A stretch of DNA of 50,457 bases, taken from contig JAEINR010000041.1 in the NCBI GenBank assembly GCA_016342325.1, forward strand, positions 1 through 50,457. The letters run 5' to 3'. Source of the stretch: Desulfobacterium sp. (GTDB lineage Bacteria > Desulfobacterota > Desulfobacteria > Desulfobacterales > Desulfobacteraceae). The translations under genes and the position numbers were made by a program. The notes beneath the pieces are model-generated. The model was given only the letters and a program-made list of their open reading frames with translations, did not search any database and was not told the origin of the DNA. Shown piece by piece: positions 17,604-27,400 of the stretch (position 1 is the stretch's first letter; each line of letters begins with the position of its first letter).

Positions 17604-18800
17604 ATGTACAAACCGGTTGAAATTACCAAAAACATCTACAATGTGGGCTGCAGGGACTGGGATATCCGGGACTTCCACGGCTACTCCACCTACCAGGGCA
17701 CCACCTACAACGCCTTTCTCATTGTGGATGAAAAAGGCGTCCTGGTGGACACGGTAAAGAAAGAGTTCTCCAAGGAACTCCTGGACAACATCAGCAAGAT
17801 CATCGATCCTGAAAAGATCGATATCGTTATCAGCAACCACACCGAAATGGACCATTCCGGTGCACTGCCTGCCATCATGCATCGCATCGGGGCGGATAAA
17901 CCCGTTTATTGCTCCAAAATGGGCAAGAAAAACCTTGAAAGCCACTTTACCGGAAAGCTCAACCTTATCAGTGTGGATAATGGCCAAGAGCTTGCCCTTG
18001 GAGAACGAACCCTCTCCTTCATGGAGACAAAAATGCTCCACTGGCCGGACTCCATGTTCACCTATGTAAAGGAAGACGGCATTCTCTTCTCCAGCGACGC
18101 CTTTGGCCAGCACTATGCCGGAGACGCCATGTTTGATGACGAGATCGGCGACACCATCATGGAGCATTCGGCAAAATATTTTGCCAACATCCTTTTAAAC
18201 TACGCCCCCAGGGTGGAACAGCTCATTACCAAGGTGGTAGAATCAGGGCTTGCCATCAACATGATCTGCCCGGACCACGGCATCATCTGGCGAAAGGATC
18301 CCGGTGCCATCATCAATGCATACCTCCGCTGGAGCAAGCAGGAATGCATCCCAAAAGCGCTCATTGTCTTTGACACCATGTGGAAAAGCACGGCAACCAT
18401 GGCAAGGGAGATCGCCAGGGGCGTGGAATCCCAGGGGGTACGGGTCAGGGTGATGAACACACGGAAATGCCACCGGAGCGACATCATGACCGAGATGCTC
18501 GATGCCAAGGCGCTGGTCATGGGTTCCCCCACCCTGAACAACGGAATTTTCCCGGTTGTGGCGGATGTTCTCACCTATATCAAAGGACTCCGTCCCAAAA
18601 ACAGGATGGCCGTCGCCTTTGGCTCCTTTGGATGGAGTGGTGAGGCGGTGAAGATCCTCAACAAGGAATTTGAGGCAATGGACCTTGAAATAGTTGACCC
18701 GGGGCTTGCCGTGAAGTATGTTCCAGATTCAGAAGATCTTGTCCGCTGTTTTGACCTTGGGGCGACCATTGGACAAAAAGTGGCTGAATCCTTTTCATAA
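17604..18800 (+). CDS. roo: A-type flavoprotein / rubredoxin:oxygen oxidoreductase (flavodiiron protein)
   Basis: 398 residues, ATG 17604 after AAGGAG. The N-terminal metallo-beta-lactamase-like domain (about 1-250) holds the diiron site: His79-x-Glu81-x-Asp83-His84 in SNHTEMDHSG, and further ligands in LHWPDSM, SSDAFGQHY and CPDHGIIW. A C-terminal flavodoxin domain (about 252-398) begins IVFDTMWKSTATMA for FMN phosphate binding. The enzyme reduces O2 (or NO) to water with electrons from rubredoxin, protecting the anaerobe. It follows the rubredoxin gene by 21 bp and precedes a ferritin-like gene, all in one likely operon. Confidence 0.95.
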   Translation: MYKPVEITKNIYNVGCRDWDIRDFHGYSTYQGTTYNAFLIVDEKGVLVDTVKKEFSKELLDNISKIIDPEKIDIVISNHTEMDHSGALPAIMHRIGADKPVYCSKMGKKNLESHFTGKLNLISVDNGQELALGERTLSFMETKMLHWPDSMFTYVKEDGILFSSDAFGQHYAGDAMFDDEIGDTIMEHSAKYFANILLNYAPRVEQLITKVVESGLAINMICPDHGIIWRKDPGAIINAYLRWSKQECIPKALIVFDTMWKSTATMAREIARGVESQGVRVRVMNTRKCHRSDIMTEMLDAKALVMGSPTLNNGIFPVVADVLTYIKGLRPKNRMAVAFGSFGWSGEAVKILNKEFEAMDLEIVDPGLAVKYVPDSEDLVRCFDLGATIGQKVAESFS

Positions 18801-18819
18801 CAACAATTTCGGAGGAAAA

Positions 18820-19293
18820 ATGGCTTACAATTTTAGTGCAGATGAAATCTATGAGATGGCAAAACAGATAGAGAGAAACGGAGCCGAGTTTTACAAAAAG
18901 GCGGCTGCCGATGTCCAGGGTGAAGATGAGAAGACCTTTCTCCTGAACCTTGCCAAGATGGAAGAGTCCCATGAAAATACCTTTGCAGAGATGCAGAAAG
19001 AACTTGCCGACAAAGAAAAGGCAAGCCAGGTATTTGATCCCGCTGAAGAGTCGATTCTATACCTCAAGGCCCTTGCCGACACCCGGATTTTCTTTGAGAA
19101 ACCCGCCCCGGGAAAAGAGATGAAAGAGATCCTGAAATCAGCCGTGGAAGCGGAAAAGGACTCCATTGTCTTTTATCTTGGCATGAAGGAGATGGTACCC
19201 GGAGAGCTTGGAAAAAATCGGGTGGACCACATTATCAAGGAGGAGATGGCCCATATCCGCCTCCTGTCCGGTAAACTGTTGGAACTAAAGTAA
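18820..19293 (+). CDS. ferritin-like/rubrerythrin-family protein without rubredoxin domain
   Basis: 157 residues from ATG 18820, which has GGAGG directly upstream; a longer frame overlaps the flavodiiron gene and is not preferred. Two long helical pairs carry diiron-type ligands: EIYEMAKQIERNGAEFY, EESHENTFAEM, SAVEAEKDSIVFY and EEMAHIRLL. There are no Cys knuckles, so electrons must come from a separate carrier, plausibly the rubredoxin of this operon. Likely a peroxidase or iron-binding protein in oxygen defence. It ends just before the strong shared terminator. Confidence 0.88.
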   Translation: MAYNFSADEIYEMAKQIERNGAEFYKKAAADVQGEDEKTFLLNLAKMEESHENTFAEMQKELADKEKASQVFDPAEESILYLKALADTRIFFEKPAPGKEMKEILKSAVEAEKDSIVFYLGMKEMVPGELGKNRVDHIIKEEMAHIRLLSGKLLELK

Positions 19294-19299
19294 TCGGTC

Positions 19300-19345
19300 C
19301 TTCCCGGGCACCGTTTCCGGATAAAAAGGAAACGGTGCCGGGAAG
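19300..19345. terminator. strong bidirectional hairpin between the convergent oxygen-defence operons
   Basis: CTTCCCGGGCACCGTTTCC (19300-19318) pairs with GGAAACGGTGCCGGGAAG (19328-19345): 18 base pairs with one bulged G and a 9-nt AT-rich loop. It sits 6 bp after the ferritin-like stop and about 94 bp before the desulfoferrodoxin stop. Confidence 0.75.
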
Positions 19346-19438
19346 CATATCGCGCCTTGCACATGAATTGATCCGGTTTCCCATTCTAACGGGTAAAAAA
19401 CCCGGAATCAATTCCAATGCAAAAATCCATAGAAAGGA

Positions 19439-19813
19439 TCAGGCGGTCCAGTAACCGTGGAGGTTACAGTACTCCTTGGCAGTGACCGTATCCGCATCCA
19501 CAAGGAATCGTGCTTCCGGGGTATCCCCGGGGTTCAGGAACTTTCTCATGACCATGCCGTCGGCAGTGAGTTCGATCCACTCAATGTAGTGCTTCTCTTC
19601 CATGGGATGGGCAACGCTTCCCACCTTGACAAGGTACCCGCCCTCGATCTTCTCAATCACCGGCACATGCTTTTCACGGGCCGCATCCACGGAATTGGGC
19701 ACCAACAGGGTCATCTCCTGGTTGCAGCAGGACATGCTAGGCTTTGAGCCATGGAGCACCTCTGCAATGTTACCGCACAGTTCACATCTGTAAACACCAA
19801 GTTTTTCAGCCAT
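19439..19813 (-). CDS. dfx: desulfoferrodoxin (superoxide reductase, two-iron type)
   Basis: 124 residues, ATG 19813 after AAGGAG. Centre I is the desulforedoxin-type FeS4 site Cys10-x2-Cys13 and Cys29-Cys30. Centre II is the catalytic Fe site with His49, His69, His75, Cys116 and His119, and the Glu47-Lys48 pair beside it that guides superoxide. All ligands are present, so it should be active. It reduces superoxide to H2O2, which the neighbouring rubrerythrin can remove. Last gene of a three-gene minus-strand unit (NAD(P)/FAD oxidoreductase, rubrerythrin, dfx). Confidence 0.96.
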   Translation of the reverse strand: MAEKLGVYRCELCGNIAEVLHGSKPSMSCCNQEMTLLVPNSVDAAREKHVPVIEKIEGGYLVKVGSVAHPMEEKHYIEWIELTADGMVMRKFLNPGDTPEARFLVDADTVTAKEYCNLHGYWTA

Positions 19814-19828
19814 TTCCTTCTCCTTTTA

Positions 19829-20407
19829 TTAGTAATTTTCGCCAAGCAACTCAAAATGAGCCCTAGCATGGGCACAGGCGGGACAAACGTCACAGGGCTC
19901 GGAGCCCTCATGGGTATAGCCGCAGTTTCTGCATCTCCAGGTCACACTTTCGCCACGCTTGAACACCTGCTCCGTTTCAATGTTGGCCTTAAGATCCAGA
20001 AATCGTTTTTCATGCTGTTTTTCCGCAACGGCAATGGCTTCAAACACACCGGCAATCTCGTCAAACCCTTCGGATTTGGCAATCTTTGCAAACTCGGGAT
20101 ACATGGTGGTGTGCTCATAGTTCTCGCCGGCAGCAGACGCTTCAAGGTTATCCTTGGTATCCCCGATGATGCCTGCGGGAAAGGCCGCCGTGATCTCAAG
20201 CTCTTCACCACTTTGAAGGAACTTGAAAAGACGCTTTGCATGTTCCTTCTCCTGGTCGGCCGTCTCCTCAAAAATAGCCTGCATCTGGACAAAACCGTCC
20301 TTTTTTGCCTTGCTTGCAAAATAGGTGTAACGGTTCCTTGCCTGGGACTCCCCGGCAAAGGCTTTCAGCAAGTTTTTCTCGGTCTCTGTTCCCTTAAGAT
20401 CTTTCAT
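19829..20407 (-). CDS. rbr: rubrerythrin (classical, C-terminal rubredoxin)
   Basis: 192 residues from ATG 20407 (AGGAG upstream); the longer frame has no family match. A four-helix diiron domain (about 1-145; [41 protein letters not shown]) is followed by a rubredoxin-like knuckle pair [12 protein letters not shown] and CPACAH. An H2O2 peroxidase in the cytoplasm. It lies 6 bp downstream of the FAD oxidoreductase stop and 15 bp upstream of the dfx ATG, so the three are co-transcribed. Confidence 0.95.
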   Translation of the reverse strand: MKDLKGTETEKNLLKAFAGESQARNRYTYFASKAKKDGFVQMQAIFEETADQEKEHAKRLFKFLQSGEELEITAAFPAGIIGDTKDNLEASAAGENYEHTTMYPEFAKIAKSEGFDEIAGVFEAIAVAEKQHEKRFLDLKANIETEQVFKRGESVTWRCRNCGYTHEGSEPCDVCPACAHARAHFELLGENY

Positions 20408-20412
20408 GGACC

Positions 20413-21552
20413 CTACTCTCCTTTTATTGTCTTTACTATGGTGTTGAAATCGCTTAAATCGCCAATCATGATGCAACCGATGGTCTCGCCCGCTTCATTG
20501 GTGACGACCTTCCTATAAACATCCCCCTGGATGGAGGTGTCGCTTAAAAATTTATTATCCGCATCGATCTCGCCTGCCGATGCCACGGCAATGCCCGCCA
20601 CCTTGAGGCGGTTTGAGGGTGCAATGTTCTTGAATATTGCCTCTCCCCCGGCCATGTTGATGCCTGCCACCCGTCCCTGGGCCACGGCCTCGGGCCAGAT
20701 GCAAAAGTTAACGCCGTCGTACTGGGCCACATCCCCTGCGGCAAAGACGCCGGAAACATTGGTCTCCATGCGTTCATCCACGACAATCGCCCTGTCGGTC
20801 TCAATGTCGGCTCCCTGGACAAGGCCCAGATCCGGCCTCACCCCGGCGGCAAAAACAACCCCATCGGCGGAAAGAAGCTCTCCGGATTTGAGCCTGACAC
20901 CTGCAACCGCGTCCGCCCCGGTGATCTCCTCCGTGATCTCACCCAGGCGGAACTCAAATCCCATGCTCTCCATGAGCCCCTGGAGAAGGTTGGCCCCCTG
21001 GGTGTCCACCTGCCGTGGCAGCAACCGGTCAAAAAATTCCACAACGGTCACCTTTCTACCCTGGGCCAGCAGGGCCGCACCCGCCTCAAGACCGAGGAGC
21101 CCGCCGCCGATGACAACGATCCGTTCCAACTGACTGGGAAGGTTGGCGAGGATTCCGGCATCCGCCACACTCCGCAGGGAAAAAACATTTTGCTTGTCCC
21201 GTCCCTCAACCGGGGGAATAAAGGAAGTGCTGCCGGATGCCAGGAGCAGGCTGTCATAGGCAATGGCCTCATTGGTATCCGTGAACGCCTGCCTGGCCTT
21301 AAAATCAACCCGCTCAATCGTGGTGGCCGTCCTCAGATCAATGGCACGCTCCCGATACCAGTCGGGCTTCTTGATGATGAGATCGTTCTCACGGATTTGA
21401 CCTGCAACATACTCGGGAAGCCTCATGCGGCTGTAAAACGGAAGCGTCTCATTTGTCAAAAGAACAATTTTACCTTCCTTGTCCGTCTGTCGAATCGCCT
21501 CTGCAGCCATGGTTCCGGCCGCACCATTGCCGATGATGAGATATTGTTTCAT
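20413..21552 (-). CDS. NAD(P)H:rubredoxin oxidoreductase-like FAD protein
   Basis: 379 residues, ATG 21552 after AAGGGG. FAD-binding [10 protein letters not shown] at the N-terminus, substrate loop [15 protein letters not shown](P)-binding [10 protein letters not shown] near residue 145-160, and the FAD-contact [10 protein letters not shown]. It belongs to the NirB/NROR-like FAD oxidoreductases that pass electrons from NAD(P)H to rubredoxin. The absence of a redox Cys pair fits. First gene of the unit with rubrerythrin and dfx, so it is the likely electron entry point for the rubredoxin at 17424, rubrerythrins and flavodiiron protein. Confidence 0.88.
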   Translation of the reverse strand: MKQYLIIGNGAAGTMAAEAIRQTDKEGKIVLLTNETLPFYSRMRLPEYVAGQIRENDLIIKKPDWYRERAIDLRTATTIERVDFKARQAFTDTNEAIAYDSLLLASGSTSFIPPVEGRDKQNVFSLRSVADAGILANLPSQLERIVVIGGGLLGLEAGAALLAQGRKVTVVEFFDRLLPRQVDTQGANLLQGLMESMGFEFRLGEITEEITGADAVAGVRLKSGELLSADGVVFAAGVRPDLGLVQGADIETDRAIVVDERMETNVSGVFAAGDVAQYDGVNFCIWPEAVAQGRVAGINMAGGEAIFKNIAPSNRLKVAGIAVASAGEIDADNKFLSDTSIQGDVYRKVVTNEAGETIGCIMIGDLSDFNTIVKTIKGE

Positions 21553-22020
21553 TCACTGTCCCCTTGGTTGACTGGTTGTTATAGGTCTTCGCATATGAAT
21601 TGATATCATTTTTTAGTAATAAAGGTAAAGGGAGTATCCGTTCAAGTGCGATCATCTATAAAACCCGAGATTCAGATACCACTCTATTACTCCTCCGTGA
21701 GAAATGCAAGGGGTGTGCCAGGTCTTATTTTTTTTAAATAGAGTTGAAGATCCTGCCTGGCTGGGGTTCAGATGGAGGGGCCAGGCGTGTTTTAAAGGAA
21801 AACCTGACCCCGTGGATGTCTCATGGAACAAATATGTACCAGACATCCACGGGAAGCATCTGAAACATTGACAGAAAAAAGCCCAGCCGGTATGGTTAGA
21901 ATTGCCTTTCGGAGACGAATCTCTCCAATACGCTATTTTAAGATCAACCCTGGAACAACAATTGCTTTTCAACCTTCGCAATCAACGATGATAGCGATAA
22001 TGTTCACGGAGGTTTGTTTT
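21553..22020. other. divergent gap with inverted repeats
   Basis: 468 bp between the FAD oxidoreductase and the efflux operon. It holds the 45-nt palindromic element at 21809-21853 and a smaller stem GCCTGGC (21755-21761)/GCCAGGC (21780-21786) followed by a T-rich stretch. No gene is supported. Confidence 0.55.
21809..21853. repeat. long imperfect palindrome upstream of the efflux operon
   Basis: CCCGTGGATGTCT (21809-21821) and AGACATCCACGGG (21841-21853) form a perfect 13-bp inverted repeat. The 19-nt loop itself contains GGAACA...TGTACC, which can extend the stem. Could be an operator, a terminator without T-run, or the end of a lost mobile element. Confidence 0.6.
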
Positions 22021-23400
22021 ATGACGTGTCAGCCCAAACTTGCGACCCTGCTCCTGGGAGCAACCCTTGCCTTTGCAACGGTGTTTCATCCCCAAACCGG
22101 GACGTTGGCCGCCCCCCTCCCGGACCACCCCCTGGCCGTGGAAGAGGCGATAAAGATCGCCCTTTCAAACAATTTCGATATAATGATAGCAAAGAGCCGG
22201 GTGAAGACCGCCGCGGCCGGACTCAAACGAGCCGAAGCCGCCTTCCTGCCCACCCTGACCTTGTTCAGCGAGTATTCAACCGGGGACGCCCCTTCTGCCT
22301 ATCTGTTCAAGTCCATTGACCAGCGGGACCTGCCGGCCAACACCAATTTCAACGACCCCGGCAGTTTCACCAACCTTGAGACGGGGGTCATGGCACGGAT
22401 CAACCTGTTCAAGGGCGGCAGGGATCTTTTGACCACCCGGATGGCCGGGAGCGACCTTCGATCTGCCGGCGCCCTGGCGGGTGAGGTTGAAAACCAGGTT
22501 GTCTCCATGGTGATCCAACTTTTCTTCTCCGTATTAAAGGCCAGGGAGTATGTGGCCATTGCCGAAGAATCGGTGGCAACGGTCACCGACCAGCTCAGGA
22601 TCATGGGGGTCAGGTTCAAAGGCGGCGGGGTTCTGAGATCAGACATCCTCTCCCTGGAGGTGCGGGTGGCCGATGCTAAAAAAGACCTGGTCCTGAGCCG
22701 TAACCTGTTTTCAACCACCCTCAACGCCCTGACCACCCTGCTTTCCCTGGAGCCCATGGCATCCCTGGACCTTGCCACGGAGTGTGAATGTCCGGTCCGG
22801 CTTCCCAGGGCCTACGGGGATGCCGTGGACAAGGCCCTTGGCCTGCGGCCGGAGATGGCCCAGGCCATGGAGGGGGTTAAAAAGGCAAGACTTAAGGTAA
22901 CGGCGGCACGGGCCACCTATCTTCCGGTTGTGGATCTTGCCGCCCGGTACTACCTGGACAGCGACGATCTCGACTATTCCAGAAACAACGAGAACTACAC
23001 CGCCGCCATGACCCTTCAATGGGACCTTTTTACCGGCCTCACCTCGGGCCAGGAGATCATCCAGGCCCGCCAGGAGCTGGTCCGGGCCCTTGCCTTTCAC
23101 CAAAAGGTGAGGCTTGCCATTCTAACGGAATTGAGAAACGCCTTTTCAGACCTGGAGGACGCAACAGAGCGCCTTGGGGTGGCCAAAAGCAGCGTGGCCA
23201 TGGCCGAAGAGACCCTGGTCCTTGTGAAGAAACGGTACCAGGGGGGCTCAGACTCGGTGACCCGCTACCTTGAGAGCGAACTGGCCAGGAACAGGGCCCG
23301 GATCAACCTGTCGGCCGCCTTTTACGACAAAAAGATCGCCCAGAGCGAAATAGCACGGACAATGGGAATCCTCAGGCAACTATGGCAACAGGAGAAGTAA
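22021..23400 (+). CDS. TolC-family outer membrane efflux protein
   Basis: 459 residues if started at ATG 22021, which has GGAGG upstream and leads straight into a signal peptide (LATLLLGATLAFA, cleavage near residue 30-35). The mature part contains two outer membrane efflux protein repeats of long amphipathic helices with EEAIKIALSNN at the start and RINLFKGG and LQWDLFTG at the turns into the beta barrel. It should form the trimeric exit duct for the RND pump encoded next. The gene overlaps or abuts the MFP gene (ATG 23403, 2 bp after the stop). Confidence 0.9.
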   Translation: MTCQPKLATLLLGATLAFATVFHPQTGTLAAPLPDHPLAVEEAIKIALSNNFDIMIAKSRVKTAAAGLKRAEAAFLPTLTLFSEYSTGDAPSAYLFKSIDQRDLPANTNFNDPGSFTNLETGVMARINLFKGGRDLLTTRMAGSDLRSAGALAGEVENQVVSMVIQLFFSVLKAREYVAIAEESVATVTDQLRIMGVRFKGGGVLRSDILSLEVRVADAKKDLVLSRNLFSTTLNALTTLLSLEPMASLDLATECECPVRLPRAYGDAVDKALGLRPEMAQAMEGVKKARLKVTAARATYLPVVDLAARYYLDSDDLDYSRNNENYTAAMTLQWDLFTGLTSGQEIIQARQELVRALAFHQKVRLAILTELRNAFSDLEDATERLGVAKSSVAMAEETLVLVKKRYQGGSDSVTRYLESELARNRARINLSAAFYDKKIAQSEIARTMGILRQLWQQEK

Positions 23401-23402
23401 CC

Positions 23403-24494
23403 ATGGGCAGAGCAATACAGTGGCTAGCGGCAGGCGTCATCTTTTTACTTATCCCGGTGACCGGGATTTCAGGAACAATTACAGCCGTCAGGGCAACGGT
23501 CATGGAGACCTGGCCGGCCGTTGGCACGGTGAGACCCAGGAGCGAGACAAAGATCCAGGCCCAGATCCAGGCCCAGGTCAAGGCCGTCCATGTAAGGGCA
23601 GGCGACCCGGTAAACCCTGGGGATCTCCTTGTGACCCTGGACAACCGCCGGCCCCTTTCCACCCTGGACCGGGCCAAGCAGGGCCTGCAGGCAGCCACGG
23701 CCGCACGGCAAAAGGCCCTCCAGGGGATCGAGTCCGCCAAGGCCGCCCACACCGAGGCACGGCTGAACTTTCAGCGAATAAAAGGCTATCTTTCCGCCAA
23801 TGCCGCCACCCGCCAGGAGCTGGAAATGGCTGAATCAAACTTTATCCAGGCAACGGCCGGTCTTTCCATGGCAAAGGAAGCCCTCAGCCAGACCGATTCC
23901 GGCATCAAACAGGCCAAGGAGGTTGTCAAGCAGGCCCAGGTGGGCCTGGGCTTCACCCGGATCACCGCCCCTGTCCAGGGGGAGGTGATACAGCGGCTGG
24001 TGGAACCGGGGGATCTTGCCCTTCCGGGAAAGCCCCTGGTGATGTTGAGGACCCAAACAGGCTTCCGCATCGAAGCCCATGTCCGGGAGGGGCTGGTGTC
24101 AAGGGTTTCCCCCGGCACCCGTCTCAGGGCCGAGATCCCCACCCTTGGCACCTTCTGCCAGGCGGTGGTGGAGGAAATCATCCCCTATGCGGATCCTGAG
24201 ACCCGCACCTTTCTTGTCAAGGCAGCCATTGACCCCCTCAAAGGCCTCTACCCGGGCATGTATGCCAAACTCATGATCCCTGAATCCTCAAAGCAAGTGG
24301 TTCTCATCCCCCGATCCTGCGTGATCCGCACGGGCCAGCTGGAACTTGTGCGGGTCCAAACCGACCACGGCTGGGAGCGGCGCTACGTCACCACGGGCAA
24401 GGAAAAGAAGGACCAGATAGAGGTGCTTTCCGGGGTTGCCCCGGGAGAGGTTCTTGGGACCGGAAAAACCGGTGACAACGGGGAGGAGAAGTAA
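23403..24494 (+). CDS. RND efflux periplasmic adaptor (membrane fusion protein)
   Basis: 363 residues from ATG 23403 with AGGAG in front; an ATG at 23382 inside the TolC gene lacks a ribosome site. N-terminal signal/anchor (AIQWLAAGVIFLLIPVTG), barrel-sandwich (lipoyl-like) strand VKAVHVRAGDPVNPGDLLVTLD, a long helical hairpin (about 85-175), then a beta-barrel segment TRITAPVQGEV and a membrane-proximal domain. It links the inner-membrane pump to the TolC protein. The Ala/Gln-rich hairpin is typical. The next gene begins 2 bp after its stop. Confidence 0.9.
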   Translation: MGRAIQWLAAGVIFLLIPVTGISGTITAVRATVMETWPAVGTVRPRSETKIQAQIQAQVKAVHVRAGDPVNPGDLLVTLDNRRPLSTLDRAKQGLQAATAARQKALQGIESAKAAHTEARLNFQRIKGYLSANAATRQELEMAESNFIQATAGLSMAKEALSQTDSGIKQAKEVVKQAQVGLGFTRITAPVQGEVIQRLVEPGDLALPGKPLVMLRTQTGFRIEAHVREGLVSRVSPGTRLRAEIPTLGTFCQAVVEEIIPYADPETRTFLVKAAIDPLKGLYPGMYAKLMIPESSKQVVLIPRSCVIRTGQLELVRVQTDHGWERRYVTTGKEKKDQIEVLSGVAPGEVLGTGKTGDNGEEK

Positions 24495-24496
24495 CC

Positions 24497-27400
24497 ATGT
24501 CTGAACCCCAGAACCGGCCCGGCCCTATCTCAAAAATTGTGGAGCGTTTCCTGGACGGAAAGATCTCCATGATTCTGATCATCATCGCCCTCTGCCTGGG
24601 CGGTGCAGCCCTGCTTGTGACCCCAAGGGAAGAGGAGCCCCAGATCATTGTGCCCATGGCAGACATCCTGGTGAGCGCCCCGGGAGCCAGCCCGGAAGAA
24701 GTCGAGCAGCTGGTGGCCACCCCCCTGGAACGGCTTCTCTGGCAGATCGACGGGGTGGAGTATGTCTACTCCATGTCCCATAGGGATATGGCCGTGGTCA
24801 CGGTGCGCTTCCTTGTGGGCCAGGACCGGGAGGACTCCCTCATCAAGCTCCACAACCGCATCACCATGCACATTGACCAGGCCTCCCCCATCATCCGGGG
24901 ATGGGTGATCAAGCCGGTGGAGATTGACGACGTCTCCATCGTCAACCTGACCCTCTTTTCCCCCACCCGCTCCGACCATGAGCTCAGGCGCATCGGCCAG
25001 GAGGTCCTGGCACGGCTCAGCCAGGTCAGCAACATCTCACGGACCACCATCCACGGGGGCAGGGACCGGGAGATCCGGGTGGCCCTTGTTCCGGAACGCA
25101 TGCGGGGCTTCAACATCTCTTTCACCGAGGTGGCCGCCGCCCTCAGGGGGGCGGACGCATCGGTCCACGCCGGCAGCTTTAACCGGAACGATACCGAATA
25201 CACGGTCTCCACCAGCTCTTTCCTGACCTCCACGGACGAGATCAACGCCCTGGTGGTGGGGGTGAAGAACCAGCGACCGGTCTATCTCAGGGAGATTGCA
25301 ACGGTGAGGGATCTTCCCAGGGAGGCCTCAACCTACACCAGCATCGGCTTTTCCCAAGGCCAGGATCCGGCCGTGACCCAAGGCAAAAATCCGCCCCAAC
25401 GATATCCGGCCGTGACCCTGGCCATCTCCAAGAAGCGGGGCACCAATGCCGTGACCGTTGCAAAAGAGATCATCGCGGCATTCCGCACCCTTGAGAAAAC
25501 CGTGATCCCCAGCGATGTCAAGGCCGAGATAACCCGGAACTATGGAGAAACGGCCCAGGAAAAGGTGGGGGGGCTCATCAGCTCCCTTGGCTTTGCCATC
25601 CTATCGGTGGTGATCCTGCTGGCCTTCACCCTGGGGTGGCGGGAGGCCGTGATCGTTGCCATTGCCGTTCCCATCAGCTTTTCCCTGGCCCTCTTTGTCA
25701 ACTACCTGTTCGGATACACCATCAACCGGGTCACCCTCTTTGCCCTGATCCTCTCCCTGGGATTGGTGGTGGACGACCCCATCACCAATGTGGAGAACAT
25801 CCAGCGCCACATCCGCGCCGGTGTCCTTGAACCGTTCCGGGCCACCCTGTTTGCCGTGGACGAGGTGCTACCCCCGGTGCTCATGTCCACCCTTGCCATC
25901 ATCGTCTGCTTTGTGCCCCTGTTTTTCATCACAGGAATGATGGGTCCCTACATGGCCCCCATGGCCGTGAACGTTCCCTTGACCGTGATCTTTTCCACCC
26001 TCTGCGCCCTTACCATCGTGCCCTGGCTCTCCCTTGTGCTGCTCAAATCCGCCCCCAAAAAAAAGAGTCCGACCCAGGAAAGCCCGCCCCCCCTGTTGCA
26101 CCGGCTGTACCGGCGAGCCCTCCAGCCGTTTCTGGAATCGAAACCCAAACGGTTGCTGCTCTTTGGCCTGGTGTTTCTCCTGCTGGTCAGCTCTTGCCTC
26201 CTGGCCCTGTTCCGGTTGGTGCCCCTGAAGCTCTTGCCCTTTGACAACAAGAACGAGTTCCAGATCGTCATTGACATGGCAGACGGCACCACCCTGGAGC
26301 GGACCGATGCCGTTGTCCAAAAATTTGAACACTACCTCAAGACCGTGCCCGAGGTAACAACCGTCCTCTCCTCCACCGGGGAAGCCTCCCCCATGGATTT
26401 CAACGGCATGGTGCGCCACTACTACCTGAGGAAAAAGGCCAACCTTGCCGACATCCGGGTCCTGCTCAAGCCCAAGCATCAAAGGGAGCACCAGAGCCAC
26501 GCCATTGTGCTCCGGTTGAGAACCGACCTTGAGGAGATCGCAGCAAAAAACCAGGCAAAGATTCGGCTGGTGGAGGTCCCCCCCGGTCCCCCGGTCCTGT
26601 CCACCATCGTGGGGGAGATTTACGGCTCCCCTTCCCTTGACCACAAGGATCTTGTGGCTGCAAGCGATCATCTCACCGGGATCATGGAGAAAGAGGCCTT
26701 TGTGGTTGATATCGATGCCATGGCTGAAGATCCCCATGACCAGATCGACCTTATCATCGACAGGGAAAAGGCTGCCCTCCACGGCATCTCCACCCGGACC
26801 ATCACGACCACCCTCAAGGGCGCCATGACAGGCCTTGAACCCGCCCTTGTCCATCTGCCCAGGGAGCGGCAGCCCCTTAGGATACGCCTCACCTTGCCCC
26901 GGTCCCTTCGCTCCTCCGTGAGCGATCTTGGGGCCATCCCCATGCGGACCCGTTCCGGCAAGATGATCTCCCTTGGGGAACTGGTGACCCTTCGCCATAC
27001 AAAAAGCGCCCAGCCCATCTATCATAAAAACCTTGAGCGGGTGGTATACGTGCTTGCCGACACTGCGGGACGCCCGCCTGCCGAGGCCGTCCTTGACATG
27101 CAATCCCGCCTTAAGCAAGATCCCATGCCCAAGGGTACCCGGGTGGTCTGGTCCGGTGAAGGGGAGTGGAAAATCACCATCCGGGTGTTCAGGGACATGG
27201 GCATCGCCTTTGCTGCGGCCCTGACAGCCATCTACATCTTGCTGGTGATCCAGTCGGGGTCATTCTTCATGCCCCTGATCATCATGATGGCCATCCCATT
27301 GACCCTGCTGGGCATCATGCCGGGATTCCTCATCCTCAACCTTGTGGCGGCACCGGAGGTGGCGGGCTTTGCCGACCCTGTGTTCCTGACCGCCACCAGC

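Noticed and set aside
21652-21981. Minus-strand 109-codon frame in the gap before the efflux operon
   Set aside because: No ribosome site or motif, and it spans the palindromic element; low-complexity composition not typical of a protein.
25868-27118. Minus-strand open frame of 416 codons inside the RND permease
   Set aside because: Antisense shadow of a conserved permease; rich in Gly/His/Gln with no recognisable fold.
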